Part shown: positions 1-6,754 of the stretch, in pieces
How the letters are laid out: every line of letters begins with the position of its first letter
Position numbering within the stretch: position 1 is the first letter of the stretch
Assembly: GCA_025350045.1 (NCBI GenBank)
Contig: JANXYM010000087.1
Location: 1-64,000, forward strand
Direction: 5' to 3'
From: Methanomicrobiales archaeon
GTDB taxonomy: Archaea; Halobacteriota; Methanomicrobia; Methanomicrobiales; Methanospirillaceae
Length of the DNA stretch: 64,000 nucleotides
The notes under the pieces: model-generated
The model's input: the letters and a program-made list of their open reading frames with translations, nothing else
What the model was told of the DNA's origin: nothing
Database searches by the model: none
Made by a program: the position numbers and the translations under genes

Positions 1-241
1 CCCCTGCTCCTATCCCAATCTATATCACTGATTCCACCCACATCTGATTAAAAAGGCAACCCGTATGATAACCGCCCGCAATCTCACGAAAAACTTTGAC
101 GGCTTCATGGCACTCGACGGGGTCAGCTTCGGGTTTGAAGACGGGGAGATCTTCGTGAGATTGCGGGCGGTTATCATACGGGTTGCCTTTTTAATCAGAT
201 GTGGGTGGAATCAGTGATATAGATTGGGATAGGAGCAGGGG
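1..241. repeat. Perfect 90-bp inverted repeat (arms 1-90 and 152-241)
   Basis: Bases 152-241 are the exact reverse complement of bases 1-90, with a 61-bp spacer (91-151). The left arm is perfect right up to base 1, so the repeat may continue outside the window. Both arms carry the promoter and start region of an ABC transporter ATPase gene. A repeat this long and perfect at the edge of a sequence is often a fold-back assembly or amplification chimera, but a real inverted duplication is not excluded. Confidence 0.95.
65..217 (+). pseudogene. 5' fragment of an ABC transporter ATP-binding protein, broken by the inverted repeat
   Basis: The reading frame from ATG 65 encodes about 30 residues typical of the start of an ABC-2 type ATPase: ITARNLTKNFDGF, MALDGVSF and EDGEIF. 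The family then continues into the Walker A motif (GFLGPNGAGKTT). Here the frame enters the inverted-repeat arm right after EIF and ends at a TGA at 215-217, so Walker A and everything after it is missing. The junction shares a few bases (TTCG) with the sequence expected in an intact gene. As read, the product cannot bind ATP. It could be the partner of the ATPase-less permeases at 6755-9636, but that is inference. A TATA-like CTATATCAC lies near 20-28. Confidence 0.7.
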
Positions 242-614
242 ACACGAAAAAGATGGATGCTTATCATTCCACTTCACCCCCGACCACGGTTTTCATTGGA
301 TCGGAAGTTATGCGGAAATATGTCCAGTTTTGAATCCAGTCATCAGCAGGACGACCACAATAACCAACGCAACCGCTATACGTACAGACCTCATCCGGCT
401 CTCAGAAAAATACGGGCGAACGGTCATAAGATAGCAAAAATCTGTGCGATGCGGTAAATAGATTGTGAAATATTCTTCCGGGAAAATTCCCCGTTACCTA
501 GCCGGCATCCCAGCTCTCCAATGAATAATGCCCGTTCACTTACATTCATCTCCTGCTCGTTATTTACGGTTCGTTTACAGGCAGTGGCGTTAATTACACA
601 ATCGCTAAAAAAAA
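242..614. other. Gene-poor stretch downstream of the surface-protein operon
   Basis: No convincing gene covers these 373 bases. The only coding-like signal is a 39-residue minus-strand frame at 308-427 (listed separately). The leftward surface-protein gene ends at 615, and a run of A residues at 608-616 on the plus strand gives a U-rich transcript end that may act as its terminator. Confidence 0.5.
308..427 (-). CDS. Possible 39-residue membrane or signal peptide, uncertain
   Basis: A short frame starting at ATG 427 reads MTVRPYFSESRMRSVRIAVA and continues into a strongly hydrophobic segment (about residues 16-29) before a TAA at 308-310. It looks like the N-terminal basic and hydrophobic part of an exported protein or pilin that stops early. 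No clear Shine-Dalgarno site is seen. It could be a small membrane peptide, the remains of a truncated secreted-protein gene, or chance. Confidence 0.2.
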   Translation of the reverse strand: MTVRPYFSESRMRSVRIAVALVIVVVLLMTGFKTGHISA

Positions 615-3341
615 TTATTGCCATTTTCCCGTGACCGGGGTGTCCGTACTCAGGCCCCACGATTGTGTGGTTGTTATTGTACCGTTTTTCAGGTAGAACA
701 CCGCCGTTGAATTGCGGAATACTCCTACATCCGTTAACCCATCCCCGTTCCAGTCTCCCGTGACCGGGGTGTCCGTGCTCAGGCCCCACGATTGTGTGGT
801 TGTTGTTGTTCCGTTTTTCAGGTAAAACACCGCCGTTGAATTACGGAATACTCCCACCAGGGTTGTCGCAGTCCGGAGCGGCGGCAGCGTTACGGAGATG
901 TAATTGGTTCTTGTTGTTGAACTCCAATGTCCAGTACTGTTCTTTACAGATAGTGAAACTGAATAACTTCCACTTTTATTGTAAGTATGCACAGGATCTT
1001 TCAAATTAGAATTCGTTGTATTACCGTCACCAAAACTCCAGTTCCAGCTGGTCGGGCTCCCGGTTGAGGTGTCGGTGAATACCACTGAGAGCGGGGCGGG
1101 GCCCGTGCGGGGGGAGGCGGTGAAGTTGGCTACCGGGGGTGAGAGTTTAAAAGTGGCGGAGATACTGGTACTGGATTGGACATTTGAGACAGTAACATTC
1201 ATGGATGTCTTATCTGTTATTGTCTGAGAAACGGTGTTTACTAAGATAGTATCTATCTCATAGTGGGTATTCGCAGTGACGTTAAAAGACTGGCTTCCGC
1301 CTGCGGGAACCGTGACCGCTGTTGATGGAGTACCCGTTCCCCCGGTTCCATAACTCGGGGTAACAGTGTATGTTGGAGGAGTAATTGTTCTGAACGTAGC
1401 AGAGATTTGAGTATTAGATTGAACGTTCGAGACATATATTGTCATAGATCTCCGATCGGTAATTGTCTGAGAAACGGAGTTGAACAGGATTGTATCAATT
1501 TCATGGGTACTATCTGCGGTGATGGTAAAATGGGGGCTGGTTCCACCTGATGTGACGGTAACCGGTGTTGAGGGGCTGATGGAACCCCCGGTGCCAACGA
1601 CTATTGGGGTGATGGTGTAGGAGGTCGTCCCTGTTTTAAACGTGGCTTCAATTGAGTGGTCATTCTGAATATTTGAAAATGGAATATCGACGCTTGCCTT
1701 ATTCGGACTGTACGTTATTGCATTATTATAATCACTATCTATGACAATTTTATCAATCACATATCCGGTTGTTGATTCGACATGGAAGGATTGACTACTG
1801 CCCTTGGTAATTGTTTGGGATGTGGGTGGGTTAATTGAACCACCTGCTCCAGAAATTGGAGTGATGGTAAATTGATTACTGTTTGTACGGATCCACGTTT
1901 CATAGGTATTATTTTCAATATGAATTCCGCTTAATCCGGGATGTCGAGGAGTTTCTACAGTCACCCTTGGGTCCCAGACCGTACCAGTGAGCCTATTATA
2001 ATTAGAATCATAAATATCGACACTCAAAAAATGGATATCGGCAGGTTTTGCAGAGTCTGAAGGGAACGGAATGCAATTAGAAATTCCATCGGCATTGCAG
2101 TAATATGCTTCATATGCAAGGAAAAGATTGACCGCGTCTGGGGTAATCTGACTAATGTAGTCCGAATGCTGATCAATTAGAAGAGTGGTAAATTGAAGTG
2201 AACCAGTTGATGAAACATCATTTCGCCAGAGGGTGATGTGCCAATAATTCTCCCCCGATGCGTAACCCACAATTCCAGTTACGCGATCACCGGTATTCAG
2301 AACAATTCGATTTTCTGGCTCTGAACAAATAGAATATCCAACTGCTACGATACATGATTCTCCTGTCCAAATATCCTTTGGGGGGTGATAATTAAAAGCG
2401 GAAACCGGTTGCAGGATTTCAGTTTTACTTCCATAAGATGCTGGCTGAATACCATTGAATATCATATTTGACGGGCGGTTTGCTGCAACGTTATCTTCAG
2501 CATGTATGGGATTATTCGGAATTATCCAGTCTGCACTGAACATTGCTATCGGAACAGCCGGATTGTGTTGTGTCCAAGCAACCCAACTTCTCCCGGTGTC
2601 GAGAATCGGAGGAGAAGATGCAAGACCAGACCGACCTACAAAATTGGGCAGTTTGGCATTTGTTATGGATTGAGATGTACCGGTTTCCCGGTTGTCGATA
2701 ATTGTTGCGATAACTGCACCTCCATGCGAGATATGTATATTCTTGCCCACGTGTCGTACAGTGGACCCGGATGGAACTTCTATCACATAATTATCAAGTA
2801 TCATATTTCCTGAATTGATCGCTTTGTTCAATCCTACATCATCAGAAGTGTATTGCTGGATACCATCTGGTGAATAAAACCGGGTTTTTCCATCAGATCC
2901 AAATTCAATAAAACCCCCATAGGGAATCTCAGTCGTTAAATCTCCGTCAATATTTACATTTTTGGCAGAACCAGATGTGGCAACGTTGGATTTTTGTACA
3001 ACAAATGATTTTGATTTAACTTTTTTACTCAATGAATCATTACTCGACAGGGAATTTGCTTTTAATCTCTGTTCACGTGCAGCGATCTCATTTATCACAA
3101 TATCCTTGGAAGCAATGTCTTCAGCAATTGCTGCATCAATCTGTTTCTGGATAATATTAGGAAGAGGGGGGGGGGTCACATTTCTCCCTTCGCCAATCGT
3201 TATTGCGTTTATAGGGATAATTATAATTATTACAAAGAAAAAAAACAAGAAAATATATTTGTTTTCAAACTTACAATTCATTTTAGAAGCCATTGCATTA
3301 ACGGATGACGCCGTGTGGAAAGATGTATGATGGACTTTCAT
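615..3341 (-). CDS. Large exported surface protein with InlB-like repeats, PKD domain and C-terminal FG-GAP/VCBS-like repeats
   Basis: A 908-residue exported protein. A very hydrophobic stretch (about residues 28-46) acts as a signal or anchor segment. Residues 60-490 form a region I cannot assign; it has patches reminiscent of lectin-like beta-sandwich proteins. Three repeats of about 75-80 residues follow (about 490-735; ITP..GTGGSI.P, IDTILxNxVSQTITD, VQSxTxISATF), resembling divergent InlB B-repeats. A PKD domain (about 736-820, with WNWSFGDGNTT) precedes two 43-residue units with DWNGDGLTDVGVFR, an FG-GAP/VCBS-like calcium-binding signature. It is the last gene of a three-gene operon. 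ATG 3341 overlaps the upstream stop as ATGA, with GGAG just before it, so I chose it; ATG 3281 would put the signal peptide at the N-terminus. A C10 run (G at 3166-3175) in the 5' part could cause slippage. Likely a cell-surface adhesin or sheath component; substrate unknown. Confidence 0.8.
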   Translation of the reverse strand: MKVHHTSFHTASSVNAMASKMNCKFENKYIFLFFFFVIIIIIPINAITIGEGRNVTPPPLPNIIQKQIDAAIAEDIASKDIVINEIAAREQRLKANSLSSNDSLSKKVKSKSFVVQKSNVATSGSAKNVNIDGDLTTEIPYGGFIEFGSDGKTRFYSPDGIQQYTSDDVGLNKAINSGNMILDNYVIEVPSGSTVRHVGKNIHISHGGAVIATIIDNRETGTSQSITNAKLPNFVGRSGLASSPPILDTGRSWVAWTQHNPAVPIAMFSADWIIPNNPIHAEDNVAANRPSNMIFNGIQPASYGSKTEILQPVSAFNYHPPKDIWTGESCIVAVGYSICSEPENRIVLNTGDRVTGIVGYASGENYWHITLWRNDVSSTGSLQFTTLLIDQHSDYISQITPDAVNLFLAYEAYYCNADGISNCIPFPSDSAKPADIHFLSVDIYDSNYNRLTGTVWDPRVTVETPRHPGLSGIHIENNTYETWIRTNSNQFTITPISGAGGSINPPTSQTITKGSSQSFHVESTTGYVIDKIVIDSDYNNAITYSPNKASVDIPFSNIQNDHSIEATFKTGTTSYTITPIVVGTGGSISPSTPVTVTSGGTSPHFTITADSTHEIDTILFNSVSQTITDRRSMTIYVSNVQSNTQISATFRTITPPTYTVTPSYGTGGTGTPSTAVTVPAGGSQSFNVTANTHYEIDTILVNTVSQTITDKTSMNVTVSNVQSSTSISATFKLSPPVANFTASPRTGPAPLSVVFTDTSTGSPTSWNWSFGDGNTTNSNLKDPVHTYNKSGSYSVSLSVKNSTGHWSSTTRTNYISVTLPPLRTATTLVGVFRNSTAVFYLKNGTTTTTQSWGLSTDTPVTGDWNGDGLTDVGVFRNSTAVFYLKNGTITTTQSWGLSTDTPVTGKWQ
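618..857 (-). repeat. Tandem 129-bp coding repeat at the 3' end of the surface-protein gene
   Basis: Two near-identical units with a 129-bp period (for example CCCGTGACCGGGGTGTCCG at 628 and again at 757) encode the C-terminal 43-residue FG-GAP-like modules. The second encoded module stops after about 37 residues. The high DNA identity points to recent duplication or ongoing copy-number change. Confidence 0.85.
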
Positions 3342-3901
3342 CTCACTTCATCTCCAAGTGAAGATTCGGTTTTACTAGGATTAATGCGAATGAAAGACCC
3401 GGCTTGTATTGAGTTATTTGACCCATCCCAAACGTAGACATCATAATATTTCGGAGCACGAAAATCAGATATATTTGGAATGTATGACCAAGTGTATACT
3501 CCTCCAGTACCACTCTGTATTTTTACTTGTCCCGATGTTTGAGAATACTGGTAATTAGGTGTTGTTGTATAACCTGGGCCGGGTGGAACACTCATTAATT
3601 CCGGTTCATAGATACTCAAGAAAATCTTCGAATCAGCACCAAGATTTGTCGTCCCGTTGATCTCGAATACATCCCCAACAGTGTGAGAGCCGATTGGGTT
3701 AATCACGATACAAGGATCAGTTTCCGGAGAAACAGAGGGGCATTGTGTTTGAATGGTTGGTCTTATGAATGTAACTACTGGGACTGGAGTCGTGGTAGTT
3801 GTCGTACGGTTCTCCTGAATGTTTTCCGAGAGGCATCCGGTGCCTACTAAAACGCATACCAGTGTGAAGAAAATTAAAATTTTCGTATGAATTCGGGTCA
3901 T
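3338..3901 (-). CDS. Predicted lipoprotein, function unknown
   Basis: A 187-residue protein with a classic lipoprotein signal: basic start, hydrophobic residues 8-19, and a lipobox ending in Cys23 (VGTGC). A Thr/Pro-rich linker (residues 33-50) follows. The C-terminal part is a beta-rich domain with GSHTVGDVFEINGTT and YDVYVWDGSNN, similar in style to methanogen surface proteins that carry a small Ig-like domain. It overlaps the small secreted protein upstream by ATGA (3898-3901) and the large PKD protein downstream by ATGA (3338-3341), so the three are probably translated together. It may anchor or assist the large adhesin; that is inference from context. Confidence 0.75.
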   Translation of the reverse strand: MTRIHTKILIFFTLVCVLVGTGCLSENIQENRTTTTTTPVPVVTFIRPTIQTQCPSVSPETDPCIVINPIGSHTVGDVFEINGTTNLGADSKIFLSIYEPELMSVPPGPGYTTTPNYQYSQTSGQVKIQSGTGGVYTWSYIPNISDFRAPKYYDVYVWDGSNNSIQAGSFIRINPSKTESSLGDEVR

Positions 3902-4080
3902 TTTATCACCGCTACTTCATGATCCTCTAAATTCAAAGTCTTGGACGGAATTATCCATTGCTTATTTCCCATCGTCACAGTTCCAACATTATCAGCACTT
4001 ACGGGTGCAACACAGCAAATCAATGCAACTAATACCAATCCAAAAATAATCCGGTAACCTATCCTCAGCTTTGTAATCAT
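3898..4080 (-). CDS. Small secreted protein, first gene of the surface-protein operon
   Basis: A 60-residue product. I chose ATG 4080 because GAGGAGGT lies 8 bases upstream; a TTG at 4086 would be too close to this site. Residues 1-30 form a signal peptide (basic start, hydrophobic core, likely cleavage after APVSA). This leaves only about 30 mature residues, including MGNKQWIIPSKTLNLED. No family is recognised. It may be a short accessory peptide of the lipoprotein and PKD protein encoded downstream, or an N-terminal remnant of a larger protein; its stop overlaps the next start, which supports a genuine operon position. Confidence 0.6.
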   Translation of the reverse strand: MITKLRIGYRIIFGLVLVALICCVAPVSADNVGTVTMGNKQWIIPSKTLNLEDHEVAVIK

Positions 4081-4221
4081 GCTCAATTACCTCCTCAGCC
4101 ATGCGATTTTAGCAGGTACAATCAAATCTTTCAACGAGAAAAGCGCGCTTCAACTCGCCATCAGACAGACTCGGGTCCATTATCTTTTAAAAAAAATATT
4201 GAACCCTTACTTTGCATAAAA

Positions 4222-4238
4222 ATATTATCAGATAATAT
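4222..4238. promoter_or_regulatory. AT-rich inverted repeat, candidate operator
   Basis: ATATTATC-A-GATAATAT is a perfect 8-bp inverted repeat with a one-base centre. The half-site GATAATAT recurs at 4261-4268. It lies about 145 bp upstream of the surface operon start and the same distance from the antitoxin start, so it could serve either promoter. The binding protein is unknown. Confidence 0.45.
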
Positions 4239-4357
4239 ATATGCGTTGTTAATTGGTCCTGATAATATTCTATCCCGGAGCATTTTCCCATCAGGAAGTA
4301 TAAGCGTTGGTATGACACAGATTTTCCTGCTCAACCCAAAATACTAATACCCCCGGA

Positions 4358-4375
4358 AGTAAGACATATCTTACT
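4358..4375. promoter_or_regulatory. Inverted repeat next to antitoxin start, candidate TA operator
   Basis: AGTAAGA-CATA-TCTTACT has perfect 7-bp arms and ends 8 bases before the antitoxin ATG at 4384. AbrB-fold antitoxins commonly bind such sites and repress their own operon, so autoregulation is a reasonable inference. Confidence 0.5.
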
Positions 4376-4383
4376 GATAAATC

Positions 4384-4650
4384 ATGGATGTTGCAATAAC
4401 CAAAATGAGTTCCAAAGGCCAGGTTGTCATCCCCACATCGATGCGAACCGATCTTCCCGAAGGTGAGAGGATCCTGCTCATCAAGGATGGGGAACGGATC
4501 ATTCTCAAACGGCTGACCGATCTTGAGCCGGCATTACAAGACGATGTCCTGTTCGCGGAAAAGACCGAAGAGGCATTCGAAGAATACAGGAAAGGAACGT
4601 TCATCCGGAAGAAAGAGGGTGAGTTCATCGATGAGATAGCCTCATGGTAA
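4384..4650 (+). CDS. AbrB/MazE-fold antitoxin
   Basis: An 88-residue protein. Residues 1-45 match the SpoVT/AbrB swapped-hairpin DNA-binding fold, with the diagnostic TKMSSKGQVVIPTSMR followed by LPEGERILLIKDGERIIL. The C-terminal half (AEKTEEAFEEYRKGTF) is charged and helical, as expected for the part that wraps and neutralises a toxin. The gene overlaps the downstream RelE-type toxin by 7 bp (4644-4650), the usual arrangement of a type II toxin-antitoxin operon. The inverted repeat just upstream is a likely autoregulatory site. Confidence 0.85.
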   Translation: MDVAITKMSSKGQVVIPTSMRTDLPEGERILLIKDGERIILKRLTDLEPALQDDVLFAEKTEEAFEEYRKGTFIRKKEGEFIDEIASW

Positions 4651-4892
4651 CGGTCTCATATCACCCGCACTTTGAAAGAACAATCCGGAAGATCAGTGAT
4701 GCCCGGCTTAAGGAACACGTAAAGCAGCAGATCATCAGAATCATCGGGAACCCCTCTCTCGGAAAACCAATGCGATATTGCCGGAAGCAGACCCGCGAGG
4801 TTTACATCCCGCCGTTCCGGTTATCCTACTGGTATGATAAGAGTCAGGACACGCTTGTCTTCCTTGCGCTGTACCACAAGGATGAACAGTAG
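4644..4892 (+). CDS. RelE/ParE-superfamily toxin
   Basis: An 82-residue protein with the small RelE/ParE fold. It starts VTVSYHPHFERTIRKI, has the central basic helix (LKEHVKQQIIRII) and GNPSLGKPMRYCRK, then the REVYIPPFRLSYWY and DTLVFLALYHKDEQ strands typical of RelE-like mRNA interferases. The C-terminal YHKDE segment matches the catalytic end of many RelE/YoeB relatives, so ribosome-dependent mRNA cleavage is more likely than gyrase inhibition, but this is inference. It is the second gene of the TA pair and overlaps the antitoxin by 7 bp. Confidence 0.85.
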   Translation: MVTVSYHPHFERTIRKISDARLKEHVKQQIIRIIGNPSLGKPMRYCRKQTREVYIPPFRLSYWYDKSQDTLVFLALYHKDEQ

Positions 4893-5880
4893 TTATCTAT
4901 CCACAACACTGACCGGTAAATTTGGTGTGAACCATTCGTATGAGTGAATCATCGGATTCATTGCTTACATTCCAAAGATCCGGTTATACCGGTAATTTCC
5001 CGAACAGAACATACCGGATCCTTTCCTTCTTCATGAACCACCCCTCCTGATCAGTCTTCTCCTCGGTTTTTTAAAAGATTGAAGAAATAATTGCACCATA
5101 GTTTGTGTGACCGTTTCGGAAGCACCTTGAGGAGAAGTGCATACTCCAGGTGAATGATCCCATCCCCAAAAAACAGGGGTTTTTTTCATCAGCAGGGTCT
5201 GGGTTATGGCAGGAAAAAAGGGGCGATTTAAACGCGGCTAAATTGCAGGGTTGATTCCTGATATAATCGGCTTTTTTCTTAAACAATCCATTTTCCAATG
5301 ACTTTAAGATTGCCGTAGACACTGTTTCCTGTTCTGAAAATAACCAGATCCCCGGATTGGCAAAAGGAGGCTGAAATGAACCCCGAATAGTACAGGGCTT
5401 CCGGATACCCATGGATCCCGGTAAGGGTGCCGGACCTTGCCAGAGCGAACTATAAGATCCGCTTCTAAGACTGTGGGATACCTACAGTATTCCAAATCCA
5501 TTTCTTCGTCGGAAAAGTACTCCCCGGTCAGAGATCCCGGCCCCTAAAATATGCAGGATTGGGGGAATTCCGGTATGCCGGTTTTATAAAACCTCAATTT
5601 ACGCTCCGTTTTGCTAAATTATGCATAAAACAACCTGAAAAAAGTATGCTAATAGCACCATTTGGGTGGTCGATCGTTTGCCGGATGGACCAATATTGGT
5701 GAAAAATGAAAAGAAGGCCTGTTTTGGGACAGTACCGGGAAATGATATCGTCGTAGACAGGAGTGGATTTGGCGATGATCGTTGAAACGGGAGGAAGAGA
5801 TACTCCTCATGTCCATATGCCATTCAAGACCGTTGCTCACACAAGTTTTGATGGGACTGTACCGACGGATCCAAAATTTC

Positions 5881-6476
5881 AAATCAAAGCTCGCCCGGAA
5901 TTCCTGAATCAGGATCCGGTTGAAAGATCAAAATCGAGATCCTGTTGAAAACCTGAAATCGAGATCCGATTGATACGGCAACCGTTTTCAAACGCGATCA
6001 CGACCGCGATAAAAATTTCTGAATCAGGGTTTGATGAAAAAATCGTAATCAAAATCTGCCCAAAAAATTCAAATCACGATCCGGTTGAAAATTCCAAATC
6101 GAAGCTTGATGAAAAATTTTGAATCGGGGTCTGCTCGACAATTGCAAATCAGGATCCGGTGGTGAATTCAAAATCAAAGTCCACCCGGAAGCTTTCAATC
6201 GGGTTGTGGTTGAAAATTACAGCTCCGTAGAAATCCTTTTCTTCCTACAATTCGGTTATACTCTTTTAGTAATTATGAGTGTGACCCCCTCTCTCCTCCC
6301 TGAGGGGGAGGCAGCCCAAGGGGAGCGTCCCCTTGACCCCCTCTTTTTTTGAGGATTTCAACAGAGCCAAAATTACCCATCAAAATCTGCTCCAAAATTT
6401 TCGATCAGATTCCGGTTCAAATTTTAAATTGAAACTCGATCGAAAATTGTTGAGCAGGGTCTGTTGAAATTTTTTG
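5881..6476. repeat. Degenerate 25-bp tandem repeat array
   Basis: Units of 25-26 bp recur with the pattern AAATC, then GATCCGGTTGAAAA about three bases later; clear copies start at 5931, 5956, 6069 and 6144. About a dozen units run from 5881 to 6220 and a few more from about 6380 to 6476. The period is not a multiple of three and the units contain stop codons, so this is not a protein repeat. Units abut without unique spacers, so it is not a CRISPR array. Confidence 0.7.
6282..6350. repeat. Hairpin element flanked by 11-bp direct repeats
   Basis: TGACCCCCTCT occurs at 6282-6292 and again at 6334-6344. Between them lie a G/C-rich imperfect palindrome (around 6293-6311) and a perfect hairpin, CAAGGGGA-GCG-TCCCCTTG (6317-6335). 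A T-run (6344-6350) follows. The element interrupts the 25-bp repeat array and resembles a small REP-like or MITE-like palindromic unit; the T-run could also make it a terminator. Confidence 0.55.
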
Positions 6477-6754
6477 ACCCATGAGATAAAAGGAACACGA
6501 AAAATCCTGAGTAACATAAAAACCCGCATCCAATCTGCGAACAGGAACCCAACCAGCCCATCAATCTAAGTACCGCAGCACTCAAATCCGAAACAAAAAC
6601 ATGAACCAACCCAACTCCCCCAACCACTATCCCTGAAAAAAATTGCAAGTACCGATGGGTATTTTACCGATACCCCATATTATTCTGTACTCATAACCTC
6701 ACCGCATCCCGCACCAGGGACACGTCTGGCCGGTGAGAAGAGACAGGAAACCCC

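Larger units (their letters stand above)
4081..4383. other. Divergent intergenic region between surface operon and toxin-antitoxin pair
   Basis: About 300 AT-rich bases with no gene. They separate the leftward surface operon from the rightward TA pair and hold two operator-like inverted repeats (4222-4238 and 4358-4375), a repeated GATAATAT half-site at 4261-4268, and AT-rich promoter-like stretches (for example near 4214-4242). Confidence 0.6.
4893..6754. other. Large gene-poor region (1.9 kb)
   Basis: No frame in this region looks like a real protein. Bases 4893-5880 are not obviously structured. Bases 5881-6476 hold degenerate 25-bp tandem repeats, interrupted near 6282-6350 by a hairpin element. 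A TATA-like CATATTAT near 6675 probably belongs to the permease operon starting at 6755. Confidence 0.6.

Noticed and set aside
5071-5412. 113-residue minus-strand frame in the gene-poor region
   Set aside because: Composition and lack of any domain-like pattern suggest chance; no ribosome site and no neighbour link.
6119-6352. 77-residue plus-strand frame across the repeats and hairpin
   Set aside because: It runs through the 25-bp repeats and the hairpin element, so it is a product of the repeat sequence and not a gene.
5881-6476. Possible CRISPR array
   Set aside because: Units follow directly without spacers of unique sequence, are diverged, and no cas gene is present.
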